From positions 60,048-124,047 of the forward strand of contig CBFIII010000005.1 of the NCBI GenBank assembly GCA_965662645.1: 64,000 nt of DNA, given 5' to 3'. Position numbers and translations under genes: made by a program. The notes below the pieces were generated by a model. That model was not told the DNA's origin. It ran no database searches and saw nothing but the letters and a program-made list of their open reading frames with translations. This document shows positions 44,431 through 53,545 of the stretch, piece by piece (positions within the stretch are counted from its first letter, which is position 1; each line of letters starts with the position of its first letter). This DNA is from UBA5342 sp965662645. Its GTDB lineage: Bacteria; Bacteroidota; Bacteroidia; Bacteroidales; UBA5342.

Positions 44431-45024
44431 TCAAAGACTTACATCACCTTCTTTTATTCCTTCACCACGAGATACCGTAAAAATAGTTAGGAATAAACAA
44501 CGAAGATCAAAACAAATACTCCGTCGTGCCACATAATCGCCATCCAAATGTGCTTTTTCTTTGATCGACAGCTCATCTCTTCCATTAATCTGTGCCCAAC
44601 CAGTAAGTCCTACAGGCACATCATTAGCCCCATATTTATCCCGTTCTTCTATCAAATCAAATTGATTCCACAAAGCAGGTCGTGGCCCTACAAAACTCAT
44701 TTCCCCAGCTAATATATTAAAAAGTTGAGGTAATTCATCCAAACTGTATCTCCGCAAAAAACGCCCCACCTTTGTGATATGTTGATCGGGATCCCCCATA
44801 AGATGTGTCGGTATATCTTTAGGAGCGTCAACACTCATGGTGCGGTATTTCAAAATATTAAAATACGACTTATGATTACCTACTCTTTTCTGTTTAAAAA
44901 ATATGGCTCCTGGAGAATCAATTCTTATAGCCAAATATAGGATTAAAAACAAAGGAAATAATACAATAAGCAATACCAATGCAGTTATGAAATCAAATAT
45001 ACGCTTTACAGATAAATACATCAT
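44431..45024 (-). CDS. bacterial sugar transferase (monotopic phosphoglycosyl transferase)
   Basis: A 197-residue initiating glycosyltransferase that moves a sugar phosphate to undecaprenyl phosphate to start polysaccharide or O-antigen synthesis at the inner membrane. Evidence: N-terminal re-entrant membrane helix (KRIFDFITALVLLIVLFPLF), IFFKQKRVG, ILKYRTM, LRRYSLDELPQLFNIL with the catalytic Asp-Glu dyad, and MSFVGPRP, then GLTGWAQINGRD. The short PglC-like form lacks extra membrane segments. The adjacent ugd (76 bases upstream) makes UDP-glucuronate, so both may feed a capsule or exopolysaccharide. The rest of such a cluster is not in the window. Confidence 0.92.
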   Translation of the reverse strand: MMYLSVKRIFDFITALVLLIVLFPLFLILYLAIRIDSPGAIFFKQKRVGNHKSYFNILKYRTMSVDAPKDIPTHLMGDPDQHITKVGRFLRRYSLDELPQLFNILAGEMSFVGPRPALWNQFDLIEERDKYGANDVPVGLTGWAQINGRDELSIKEKAHLDGDYVARRSICFDLRCLFLTIFTVSRGEGIKEGDVSL

Positions 45025-45100
45025 TATTACAGGTCTAAAAAGAGATTAACAAGACTAAACTCATTAAACTATATGTCTTTAATTAAAGTTAAATTTATAA

Positions 45101-46414
45101 TTATCTTCCTATTGAAATATACTTATAACCAAACTCTCTCATTTGCTTAGGATCATAAATGTTACGACCATCAAAAATAACTTTTTCTTTTAAGGCGCGT
45201 TCCACAAAAGTAAATTTAGGTACACGAAACTCGGGCCACTCAGTCACTACAATTAAAGCATCAGCCCCAGATAACGCTTCATATTGGTTTTCAGCATACT
45301 TTATCTTATCACCAACACGACGCTGTGATTCTTCCATAGCAATAGGATCATAAGCTACAATATGTGCACCAGCCGTCAACAAATCATCAATGATAACTAA
45401 AGAAGGAGCCTCACGCATATCATCCGTTTGTGGTTTAAAAGATAAGCCCCAGAGCGCAAAAGTTTTGCCTTTGACATCACCATTATAATAAGCCATCACT
45501 TTCTTACTAATAATATGTTTTTGTTCTTCATTAACCTCTTCTACGGCTTTCAAAACACCCATTTCATGATGCGAATCAGACCCTATCTTAATCAATGCTT
45601 TCACATCTTTAGGAAAACAAGATCCGCCATAACCACAACCAGGATAAAGGAATTTCTTTCCAATACGAGGATCAGCACCTATACCCTTTCTTACCACATC
45701 GATATCAGCACCTAAAATCTCACAAAGATTAGCAATATCATTCATAAAAGAGATACGAGTAGCTAACATAGCATTAGCGGCATACTTAGTCATCTCCGCT
45801 GAAGGAATATCCATCTTTATCAACTGATAACCTTGCTGGGTAAAGGGATAATATAAACGTTCAACAACTCTCTCAGCACGCTCACTTTCAGTACCAACAA
45901 CAATACGATCAGGTTCCATAAAATCTTTAACCGCACTTCCTTCTTTTAAGAATTCCGGATTAGAAGCCACATCAAAAGGAATATCAACATTACGCTTATC
46001 TAACTCACTCTGAATGGTAGCTTTCACTTTATGAGATGTTCCAATAGGCACGGTAGATTTAGTCAATACAACAATATACTCTTGCATATGTTGTCCTATT
46101 TCACGTGCTACTCCTAAAACATATCTCAAATCAGCACTACCATCTTCGTCAGGCGGCGTACCTACTGCAATAAAAAGAGCATCGCTATTAATTAAACTCT
46201 CTTTTAAAGACGTAGTAAAACGTAATCTATCTTTTTCTACATTATCAAGAACTAACTCAGACAAGCCAGGCTCATAAATAGGGATTATGCCTTCCTTTAG
46301 TTTTTCAATTTTACCTTCATCTATATCGACACAAGTTACTGTTATACCACTTTCTGCAAGACATGTTCCCGACACCAAACCAACATAACCAGTACCAATA
46401 ATTGATATTTTCAT
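45101..46414 (-). CDS. ugd: UDP-glucose 6-dehydrogenase
   Basis: A 437-residue cytosolic enzyme that oxidises UDP-glucose to UDP-glucuronate with two NAD+. Evidence: N-terminal Rossmann motif IGTGYVGLVSGTCLAESG, VGTPPDEDGSADL, KSTVPIGTS, NPEFLKEGSAVKDF, EMTKYAANAMLATRISF, and the catalytic Cys in PGCGYGGSCFPKD, then LWGLSFKPQTDDMREAP. Full length. It heads the minus-strand run with the sugar transferase. Precursor supply for surface polysaccharide is inferred. Confidence 0.95.
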   Translation of the reverse strand: MKISIIGTGYVGLVSGTCLAESGITVTCVDIDEGKIEKLKEGIIPIYEPGLSELVLDNVEKDRLRFTTSLKESLINSDALFIAVGTPPDEDGSADLRYVLGVAREIGQHMQEYIVVLTKSTVPIGTSHKVKATIQSELDKRNVDIPFDVASNPEFLKEGSAVKDFMEPDRIVVGTESERAERVVERLYYPFTQQGYQLIKMDIPSAEMTKYAANAMLATRISFMNDIANLCEILGADIDVVRKGIGADPRIGKKFLYPGCGYGGSCFPKDVKALIKIGSDSHHEMGVLKAVEEVNEEQKHIISKKVMAYYNGDVKGKTFALWGLSFKPQTDDMREAPSLVIIDDLLTAGAHIVAYDPIAMEESQRRVGDKIKYAENQYEALSGADALIVVTEWPEFRVPKFTFVERALKEKVIFDGRNIYDPKQMREFGYKYISIGR

Positions 46415-46930
46415 AACTATTTAAATAATAATATAAACACTCTTTTATTACTAGTCTTCAAAAATACAATTATTATTGTTTTTAAACTCTTAACTTTAAA
46501 AAAACATACCAAATATTTTAACGCAATCTGTATTATTTATATTGTATAAAAGACATAGCATCCTAAAATTAAAATATGGCCTTAAAATTAACAATACATC
46601 GAGATAATAAAACTTACAAATCAGAATTTTGTTCAGGACGAAAATAAAATTCACTTATGCAACGACATAACACTTCTTCACTATTCATATAGCATTCATA
46701 GAAATTAATATTTTGTGCATAATGAAATATTTATCGCAAACACCCCCGCGATACAAGTGTCACTTTATTTTATTAAGAAACCTAAAACTGTGTAGCCAAA
46801 ACATTAATATAAGCATATGCTGCTTCTACATTATCAGTTCACAACTTACACGCGTAGCATTTGACGGATGCGATGGCAGCAACTCTGGCAACGAAACAAT
46901 GAATTTTTAATATTACACCTAAAGATAAAA
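46415..46930. other. gene-free stretch between ugd and the ribosomal protein operon
   Basis: About 515 bases. It includes the ugd promoter region. Two short plus-strand reading frames overlap here but have no recognisable features. No tRNA or repeat was recognised. Confidence 0.5.
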
Positions 46931-46957
46931 AAGGTCTGCCGCTATGCGACAGACCTT
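46931..46957 (-). terminator. terminator of the rpsF-rpsR-rplI operon
   Basis: AAGGTCTG, 11-base loop, CAGACCTT, flanked by an A-run and T-run so it can act on both strands; it lies 40 bases after the rplI stop. Confidence 0.88.
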
Positions 46958-46997
46958 TTTCGTCCGATTTCAATATTTTTTAAAAAATTGTTTGCTA

Positions 46998-47441
46998 TTA
47001 TTCTGAAACGACTTCCACTTCTACTTCAGCAGAAACTTCTTTGTGCAATTTCACAGTAGCAACGTATGAACCAACGTTTTTGATGCCTTCATTCAAAGTA
47101 ATATAACGACGGTCAATATCATAACCAGCCTTAGCTAACTCTGCGGCAATCTGAATATTAGTTACCGATCCAAAGATTTTACCAGAAGTACTAGTCTTAG
47201 TTTTCACTAACACTTTTACTAATTTCACTTTAGAGGCAAGCACTAAAGCATCATCTTTCATTTTCGCTAACTTGTGAGCGCGTTGTTTCAAGTTCTCAGC
47301 TAAGATTTTCTTTGCTGACACACTAGCCACAACAGCCATTTTCTTAGGAATTAAGAAGTTACGGCCATAGCCGCCCTTCACAGTTACAACATCATCTTTG
47401 TAACCGAATCCTGCGATATCTTCTTTTAATATAACTTCCAT
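46998..47441 (-). CDS. rplI: 50S ribosomal protein L9
   Basis: A 147-residue protein of the large ribosomal subunit. The N-terminal signature MEVILKEDIAGFGYKDDVVTVKGGYGRNFLIPKKMAV (in parts: VILKEDIAGFGYKDD, VKGGYGRNFLIP) and the long connecting helix are clear. Third gene of the S6-S18-L9 operon, 37 bases after rpsR. Confidence 0.97.
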   Translation of the reverse strand: MEVILKEDIAGFGYKDDVVTVKGGYGRNFLIPKKMAVVASVSAKKILAENLKQRAHKLAKMKDDALVLASKVKLVKVLVKTKTSTSGKIFGSVTNIQIAAELAKAGYDIDRRYITLNEGIKNVGSYVATVKLHKEVSAEVEVEVVSE

Positions 47442-47478
47442 TGTTCTTGTTTTTTTGAATTAAGTTAAAAAACTTGGC

Positions 47479-47748
47479 TTACTTCATCAAGTCAGTTACG
47501 TATGGTAACAACGCAATATGACGAGCACGTTTCACAGCCTGAGCTACTTTCTTCTGATATTTTAGAGAAGTACCTGTAAGGCGACGAGGAAGAATTTTTC
47601 CTTGCTCGTTCAAGAAACGTTTCAAGAATTCTGGATCTTTATAATCGATGTATTTTATTCCCGCTTTTTTGAAACGACAATACTTCTTCTTTGAGCTATC
47701 TACTGCAACTGGAGTAAGATATCTAATTTCTGATTGATTTTGTGCCAT
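47479..47748 (-). CDS. rpsR: 30S ribosomal protein S18
   Basis: An 89-residue small-subunit protein: CRFKKAGIKYIDYKDPEFL, GKILPRRLTGTSLKYQKKV and VKRARHIALLPYV are diagnostic. It starts two bases after the rpsF stop, so the two are translationally linked; S18 and S6 form a heterodimer. Confidence 0.97.
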   Translation of the reverse strand: MAQNQSEIRYLTPVAVDSSKKKYCRFKKAGIKYIDYKDPEFLKRFLNEQGKILPRRLTGTSLKYQKKVAQAVKRARHIALLPYVTDLMK

Positions 47749-47750
47749 GA

Positions 47751-48098
47751 TTACTTTCCTTTTTCAGCTTTTAAACGTTCAATTCTACTTACTCCGTACT
47801 TTTGCGCATATTTGTCAAGAGACATCGTAAGAAAACGCATAACGCGGTCGTCACGACGGAATTGCAATTCTAACTTCTCTACAATATCTCCTTGTTCTGA
47901 AGCGAATTGGAACAAGTGATAAAATCCTGTAGATTTTTTGTTAATGGGATAAGCTAATCGCTTAAGTCCCCAGTTTTCTTGGTTCACCATTTCAGCGCCA
48001 TTCTCTGTAAGAACAGCTTTGAATTTGCTTACCGCTTCCTTCATCTGTTCATCAGACAAAACGGGAGTCAAAATGAAAACGGTTTCGTAATGATTCAT
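47751..48098 (-). CDS. rpsF: 30S ribosomal protein S6
   Basis: A 115-residue small-subunit protein: MNHYETVFILTPVLSDEQ, ENWGLKRLAYPINKKSTGFY (S18 contact) and RRDDRVMRFLTM are typical. First gene of the operon, with a well-formed promoter at 48140-48170. No ssb gene lies between rpsF and rpsR, unlike in many Gram-positive bacteria. Confidence 0.97.
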   Translation of the reverse strand: MNHYETVFILTPVLSDEQMKEAVSKFKAVLTENGAEMVNQENWGLKRLAYPINKKSTGFYHLFQFASEQGDIVEKLELQFRRDDRVMRFLTMSLDKYAQKYGVSRIERLKAEKGK

Positions 48099-48139
48099 TG
48101 TCTTTAAATTAAATTTATACTTAAAAAAATTTTGGGCTG

Positions 48140-48170
48140 CAAAAGTACGGATATTATTTCATTTTTACAA
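48140..48170 (-). promoter_or_regulatory. promoter of the rpsF operon
   Basis: On the minus strand: TTG (48168-48170), 20 bases, then TACTTTTG (48140-48147), a full two-box Bacteroidota promoter about 42 bases ahead of the rpsF start codon. Confidence 0.7.
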
Positions 48171-48206
48171 CGCATACTACACATATATTACACTCACTCA
48201 TTCTTT

Positions 48207-48356
48207 GGGCGCTCGAGCGGGCTATCCGTTCCTATGAATAACCCCACAGAACTAGTCGTGCCAGCATCGGTACGGTGGCTCACGAGATCGCCTCCGTCCG
48301 TTGGGCACGCCTGCTCTGTGAGGCCATTCATACCACTGCTATCCCTAGCGCAAGGT
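48207..48356. repeat. GC-rich structured intergenic element
   Basis: About 150 bases of strikingly higher GC than the surrounding DNA, lying between the rpsF promoter and the GNAT gene. It begins GGGCGCTCGAGCGGGCTATC and ends CCACTGCTATCCCTAGCGCA. Within, TATGAAT (48233) pairs with ATTCATA (to 48332), CACAGA with TCTGTG, and CGTGCC with GGCACG, giving one long hairpin. I recall elements with the same GGCTATCC and GCTATCCCTA(A/G)CGC borders from intergenic regions of other Bacteroidota, so I take it to be a dispersed structured element. Its name and function are not known to me. Confidence 0.6.
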
Positions 48357-48531
48357 TACTCGTCACATACTACTTCGTAAATTTTAATTATTAAGCAGTA
48401 GACTCAAAAACAAAAACTATCGCCTCTCATTTGCACATCTCAACCAAAATCTTCTTAATATTGCACACCAAGAACAAAAAAAAATATCAAACTACACTTT
48501 CACCTTTTAATTTTCAAATCAAAAACTCAAC

Positions 48532-49065
48532 ATGGACAATATACTACATACCGACTGCCTACAACTACGCCCTATTACAAAAGAAGACGCCAAAGCAGTA
48601 TTTGCCTATCGCTCGGATGCCATCATCAATCAATATCAAAATTTCATTCCACAAAGCATAGCCGAAGTTTATGACTTCATTGCCGATAGCGCCCCTGAAC
48701 TAGACGAAGAAAATACTTGGTTTCAATTGGTAATTATACATACCGAAACAGAACAAATAATAGGAGATTTAGGTATATTTACTCTAGACAATGCTCAAGT
48801 AGAACTAAGCGTCACGATAAGCAAAGAATACCAAGGCAGAGGATATGCCAACGAAGCGATGATGAATGTCATGGACTTCTTATTCACACAACAAAAAAAA
48901 CACCGTATCATTGCCTCTATCGACCCTCGCAACAAAGCCTCACAAACACTTCTAGGCCGATTAGGATTTCGCAAAGAAGCTCACTTCGTAGAAAGCTACT
49001 TCCAAGATGGCAAATGGCTCGACGATGTACAATATGGCATCCTCAATAGCGAATGGGATCAATAA
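48532..49065 (+). CDS. GNAT-family N-acetyltransferase (RimJ/RimL type)
   Basis: A 177-residue cytosolic acetyltransferase of the Acetyltransf_3 group. Evidence: N-terminal LHTDCLQLRPITKEDAKAVF, the acetyl-CoA loop VTISKEYQGRGYANEAM (R/QxxGxA type), and the C-terminal ASIDPRNKASQTLLGRLGFRKE and EDSYFQDGKWLDD-like segment (VESYFQDGKWLDDVQYG). Such enzymes acetylate N termini of ribosomal proteins or small molecules; the substrate here is unknown. It is divergent from rpsF and followed by a strong terminator. Confidence 0.88.
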   Translation: MDNILHTDCLQLRPITKEDAKAVFAYRSDAIINQYQNFIPQSIAEVYDFIADSAPELDEENTWFQLVIIHTETEQIIGDLGIFTLDNAQVELSVTISKEYQGRGYANEAMMNVMDFLFTQQKKHRIIASIDPRNKASQTLLGRLGFRKEAHFVESYFQDGKWLDDVQYGILNSEWDQ

Positions 49066-49095
49066 ATTAGAATTAATTAACCATTTTTACATAAA

Positions 49096-49136
49096 AAAAG
49101 GAAAATCAGAGACTCACATCTTAGATTTTCCTTTTT
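49096..49136 (+). terminator. terminator of the GNAT gene
   Basis: AAAGGAAAATC and GATTTTCCTTT with a 16-base loop, followed by TTCTC and preceded by an A-run. Confidence 0.8.
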
Positions 49137-49176
49137 CTCTTTTAACTCTTCACTATTAATTCCCCCCCTACTCGCC

Positions 49177-49516
49177 CAATGTCATTAAGTTAAGGAATTA
49201 ATCTTTTTTTATGACGAATAACGCACACTCCTTTTCGACCACAATTTCACCTATCCTAAATAGGCTGAAAGCCTTACATAATTCAGCCCAGGGCGAAACC
49301 CTGGGTTTATAACGAATAACGTTCAAAAACGCCGACCGCAATCTCCTCTATCCAATAAGCATTTTCGGCGTTTAATTCCTCAATCTTTAGTTTGTAATTA
49401 ACAAAATAAGAAGATATTTTTATAATCAAACATCTTTGTAGTTCTACGTAATCATCTTATTTGTAATACAATTGTCCATAATTTATAGTTCTTTATTCCT
49501 TAACTTAATGACATTG
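49177..49516. mobile_element. 340-bp MITE with perfect 22-bp terminal inverted repeats
   Basis: The ends are perfect inverted repeats: 49177-49198 begins CAATGTCATTAAGTTAAGGA and 49495-49516 is its complement. Identical 10-bp CCTACTCGCC flank it (49167-49176 and 49517-49526), a target-site duplication. There is no transposase inside, so it is non-autonomous. Its interior has two imperfect direct copies of an ACGAATAACG ... GACC(A/G)CAAT ... CTATCC block and a CCCAGGGCGAAACCCTGGG hairpin. The duplicated target spans the last codons of the GH15 gene. Confidence 0.92.
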
Positions 49517-49517
49517 C

Positions 49518-51329
49518 CTACTCGCCATGCATTGCCCTTAGGATCTCTTCATCTTTAGACACACTACCATGCGAAATATTAATTGCTGTCTCTATCAAAG
49601 CCAAATGAGAATAAGCCTGCGGGAAATTACCTAGAAGATGCTTGGTTTTAAAATCTATATCTTCACTAAACAACCCTAAATGATTAGAATATGATAGTAA
49701 TTGCTCAAACATATCTTTTGCTTTCTGAGTCTCTCCTATAGCATTCAAGCTATTGATGAGCCAAAAAGTACAGACGGTAAATGAAGAAGTGGGCACACCA
49801 AAATCATCATGATTTTTGTAACGATACATTAAGCCATCCTCACACAATTCTTTCTCTATAGCCTTTACAGTAAGCTTATACTTATCATCCGATGCTTTTA
49901 TAAAACCATAAGACTCCATCAATAAATTAGCAGCATCCTGATCATCAGAACCATAATATTGTGTAAATGACTGCACCTTTTCATTCCAGCCATTATCATA
50001 AATATCTTTCTTAATCGTTTCGGCTAATTCCTCCCAACCCTTCACATAAGCAGTCTTCTTCACCAGTTTAGCAATGGACACAGCACGATCTATTGCCACC
50101 CAACACAACACTTTAGAAAATACAAAATGTTTCTCCTCCCCTCGAATTTCCCAGATTCCTTTATCTGGTTTTTCCCAATTGTGAGTAACCGTCTTTACAA
50201 TACTACGCGTAATAGTCCACAAATACTCACAAATCTCAAGTGAAATATCGCTCAATTCAAAATTCTTAAGAATCACATCCATCAACACACCATATATATC
50301 ATTTTGCTTCTGAATATAAGCTGCATTACCCACTCGTACAGGCTTAGACCCTTTATAACCAGAAAGATGAGACAACTCTATCTCAGGCAATTCTTTCTGC
50401 TTATTGATACCATACATAATTTGAATTTTTTCATCTTTATCAGGTATAATATCCACAACAAAATTAACAAATCGTTGCAATGTATTCAAGTGTCCTAACT
50501 TAGCCATCACCTTAATCACCATCGATGCATCCCTAATCCAACAAAAGCGGTAATCCCAATTACGCTCTTCCCCAATAGTCTCAGGCAGAGACGTTGTAGC
50601 AGCAGCAATTACCGCCCCTGTTTTATCATACGACAGCATTTTTAATGCAAGAGCACTTCGCAGAATTTCTTTTTGACAATAAGTATAAGTAGGCACTTCG
50701 TAAGCCCAATCTAACCAATACACTTTAGTCTTATTCAGCTTTAAATATTGATGTCTTATATTCTGTTCTAATATCTTTTGATGATAACATATCATCACAA
50801 AAGCATCTTCCTTTAAAAAGATAGTATCTTTCTCTACAATAGCCGTCTTTGACAAATCGGTATATAAATAAAGCGAATCATAATCCCCTTCTTCAGTATA
50901 ACTTTTGATACAATCACCCCTCTCTTCCGTAATTGTATTGTAACGCGCATATTCCAAACGAGGATCATAATCTAAGACAAAACGAGGCGCACCAGAGATA
51001 TACTTAAAATAACGTACCACATCAGGTGGCGTATGATATCCCCCCGTTTCTACTTCATAACGTGGCATAAAATCTAACAATTCAAAAACCCCCTCAAGAC
51101 TAGTAAAAGTCGTTTTCAAAATATTCGTATTATAAACATAATCCTGAGTAATAGTATAGGAGTCATCTACCTTAATTGCAAAATGCCCTCCTTTCTCCTC
51201 ATCAAGCAATCCTGCAAAAATTGAAGAAGCATCAAAATCAGGTAAACTACACCAATCAATAGATCCTGTTTTAGAAATCAATGCTGCTGATTTACAATTT
51301 CCAATTATTCCATAATCTAAGTTATCCAT
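49518..51329 (-). CDS. glycoside hydrolase family 15 protein (glucoamylase/trehalase-like)
   Basis: A 603-residue protein of the GH15 family with the trehalase-like N-terminal beta domain (IGNCKSAALISKTGSIDWCSLPDFDASSIFAG, in parts: NCKSAALIS, GSIDWCSLPDFD) and an (alpha/alpha)6 barrel with RNWDYRFCWIRDASM, a typical GH15 motif, and late acidic segments (LFSEDID, LGNFPQAYSH). It probably hydrolyses trehalose or alpha-glucans in the cytoplasm, as no signal peptide is present. It follows otsAB by 11 bases, so the operon may both make and break trehalose. A MITE has inserted right at the stop codon; the target duplication keeps GGC-GAG-TAG intact. Confidence 0.9.
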   Translation of the reverse strand: MDNLDYGIIGNCKSAALISKTGSIDWCSLPDFDASSIFAGLLDEEKGGHFAIKVDDSYTITQDYVYNTNILKTTFTSLEGVFELLDFMPRYEVETGGYHTPPDVVRYFKYISGAPRFVLDYDPRLEYARYNTITEERGDCIKSYTEEGDYDSLYLYTDLSKTAIVEKDTIFLKEDAFVMICYHQKILEQNIRHQYLKLNKTKVYWLDWAYEVPTYTYCQKEILRSALALKMLSYDKTGAVIAAATTSLPETIGEERNWDYRFCWIRDASMVIKVMAKLGHLNTLQRFVNFVVDIIPDKDEKIQIMYGINKQKELPEIELSHLSGYKGSKPVRVGNAAYIQKQNDIYGVLMDVILKNFELSDISLEICEYLWTITRSIVKTVTHNWEKPDKGIWEIRGEEKHFVFSKVLCWVAIDRAVSIAKLVKKTAYVKGWEELAETIKKDIYDNGWNEKVQSFTQYYGSDDQDAANLLMESYGFIKASDDKYKLTVKAIEKELCEDGLMYRYKNHDDFGVPTSSFTVCTFWLINSLNAIGETQKAKDMFEQLLSYSNHLGLFSEDIDFKTKHLLGNFPQAYSHLALIETAINISHGSVSKDEEILRAMHGE

Positions 51330-51340
51330 ACACGCATCAT

Positions 51341-53545
51341 TTATTTCGTTAATATTTCATTTAAGAAACTCCTTACTTCTGTGTGATTATTGACATAATA
51401 CTTTGCTTGAGATCTGTCAGTCCCTACTTTAATTGTAATCGCTTCCTTTGGCAATTCTTTGAACAAATATTCATCAGTCCAATCATCCCCCATAGCCATA
51501 ATAAAATCATATTTTGAGCCCTGAATATACTCCAGAGCAGCTTTTCCTTTATTTATGCCCGCAACTTTTATCTCTATGACTTTATTCCCTTCCAGAATTT
51601 CCAATTCTTGATTCATAATAATATTAGAAATATCGGTTGTTAACTCTAAAGCACGTAAAGCCCCTAATTCAAAATCAGACTTACGGTAATGCCAAACTAA
51701 AGAATGAGACTTCTCTTCAATCAAACTACCAGGCGTCCTATCTACATAAGATTCCAAAATAGGTTTTATATTCTCTTTCCAATCACTACGACTTTGAGAA
51801 CGCTCAACCCAATTTTTTCCTTTCTCCTTGAGCCACATACCATGCTCTGCTATAAGCGAAAAACCGAATTCTTCAAACCAATCATTAAGGGTATCCTTAT
51901 CACGCCCACTAATAATAACTAAATCTGTTTGAGGATCACCTTTCACTTTCATCAACAAATCAATCAATTCCTTATCAGGCTTAGCATCTGATGGATGACT
52001 AAAAAAACGTTGCAAAGTACCATCGTAATCTAAAAATAAGATACGGCGATCAGCCATTTTATACTGATTTACTAATTTGGCAATTAAAGAAGCAGACACC
52101 TTTCTTGATTGATGAATAGCTTGTTTCGTAATGATTTTTTTCAACGTACTAATAAAGTCCGAAGCCCATTTATACACATCATAACGTGCTATACGTTTCT
52201 GCATCATCTCCATCGCTTCTTTCTGATCTTCAGAACTCATTGTCAAAGATTGATAGATAGCTTCAGAAACTTCCTTAATATTATTAGGATTCACAATTAA
52301 AGCCTCACCCAGCTCCTTTGCAGCCCCAGCCATCTCGCTCAGGATAAGAACTCCACGATGATTTGTCTTACTAGCAATAAATTCTTTTGCCACAAGATTC
52401 ATCCCATCACGCAAAGGGTTAAGCAAAGCCACATCACAAGAACTATACAGTTCAATCAAATTATTAAAGGGCAATGAACGATAAAAGTAAATAATAGGAT
52501 TCCAATTCAAAGTTCCAAATTCACCATTTATCCCTCCTACCAATTCTTCTATTTCCTTTTTTAAATTCTGATATTGTTCTACATCCACACGAGAAGGAAC
52601 AGTAAGCATGACCAACGAAACTTTCTCTCTAAATTCGGGATATTCTGTCAAGAAATATTTAAAAGCCTTTATTCGTTCAGGTATTCCTTTCGTATAATCC
52701 AACCGATCAATAGACAAAATAAGTTTACGCTCCGGATCATCTAATAAAAAACGATCAATATCTTGATGTTGCTTCGAACGTTCCTTTATGGATTTGCTCT
52801 GCACCTCTAAAGCCTTATTTTTAAATTTATCATAATCAATTCCCATTGGAAAAACATCAACATAGATATGACGTCCTTCCATAAATATGGTATTAAAATC
52901 CACATCATACCCCATCAAACGTTTGACAGAACTAATAAAGTGACGCGCATAATCATAAGTATGAAAACCAATCAGATCAGCACCTAAAATACCCGCAATA
53001 ATTTCTTCACGCCATGGAAGAATACGAAACACCTCGTATGAGGGAAAAGGAATATGAAGGAAAAAACCAATTTTTATATTAGGCCGTTGCTTTTTGATGA
53101 GTTGGGGGACTAACAATAATTGATAATCATGCACCCAGATCGTATCTCCATCTTCTGCATTTTCAATGATTGCAGCAGCAAATTTCTCATTAACCGTCTT
53201 ATAAGCTTCCCAATACCCCTCTTTGAATTCTGCATACTCCGTAAAATAATGAAACAAAGGCCATAAGGTTGTATTACTAAACCCATCATAATATTTTTCA
53301 ATCAGATTTTCATCCAAAAACAAAGGCAAACAATGTTCTTTTTCCAATAGATGAGTCACTTCCTCTTTTTGTTCCTGAGTTCCTTCTTCAATACCTGGCC
53401 ATCCTATCCACACACTATTATTACTTTTATGATAAGATTTAAGTCCTGTAGCCAAGCCACCAGCGCTGGACTCCACGGTAAAACTCCCGGGCTCGCCATT
53501 AATCTTAACAGGTAATCGGTTTGAAGCTATTATTAATCTATCCAT
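51341..53545 (-). CDS. otsAB: bifunctional trehalose-6-phosphate synthase/phosphatase
   Basis: A 734-residue fusion. Residues 1-~470 are OtsA (UDP-glucose-dependent trehalose-6-phosphate synthase): IASNRLPV, SAGGLATGL, WIGWPG, VHDYQLLLVPQ, FFLHIPFPSYEVFR, SIDRLDYTKGIPER and LRDGMNLVAKEF. Residues ~495-734 are OtsB, a HAD phosphatase: LFLDYDGTL (nucleophile Asp), VIISGRDK, AEHGMW and MGDDWTDEYLF. The product is trehalose, a stress protectant. The fused order is typical of Bacteroidota. It forms an operon with the GH15 gene. Confidence 0.95.
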   Translation of the reverse strand: MDRLIIASNRLPVKINGEPGSFTVESSAGGLATGLKSYHKSNNSVWIGWPGIEEGTQEQKEEVTHLLEKEHCLPLFLDENLIEKYYDGFSNTTLWPLFHYFTEYAEFKEGYWEAYKTVNEKFAAAIIENAEDGDTIWVHDYQLLLVPQLIKKQRPNIKIGFFLHIPFPSYEVFRILPWREEIIAGILGADLIGFHTYDYARHFISSVKRLMGYDVDFNTIFMEGRHIYVDVFPMGIDYDKFKNKALEVQSKSIKERSKQHQDIDRFLLDDPERKLILSIDRLDYTKGIPERIKAFKYFLTEYPEFREKVSLVMLTVPSRVDVEQYQNLKKEIEELVGGINGEFGTLNWNPIIYFYRSLPFNNLIELYSSCDVALLNPLRDGMNLVAKEFIASKTNHRGVLILSEMAGAAKELGEALIVNPNNIKEVSEAIYQSLTMSSEDQKEAMEMMQKRIARYDVYKWASDFISTLKKIITKQAIHQSRKVSASLIAKLVNQYKMADRRILFLDYDGTLQRFFSHPSDAKPDKELIDLLMKVKGDPQTDLVIISGRDKDTLNDWFEEFGFSLIAEHGMWLKEKGKNWVERSQSRSDWKENIKPILESYVDRTPGSLIEEKSHSLVWHYRKSDFELGALRALELTTDISNIIMNQELEILEGNKVIEIKVAGINKGKAALEYIQGSKYDFIMAMGDDWTDEYLFKELPKEAITIKVGTDRSQAKYYVNNHTEVRSFLNEILTK

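Noticed and set aside
46713..47059. Two short plus-strand ORFs between ugd and rplI
   Set aside because: They overlap each other and the ribosomal operon terminator, and have no recognisable sequence features.
48132..48380. 82-codon plus-strand ORF in the GC-rich element
   Set aside because: It is a by-product of the GC-rich hairpin; its composition reflects the element and no start signals are seen.
49218..49494. Coding capacity within the MITE
   Set aside because: No ORF longer than a few tens of codons and no transposase motifs.
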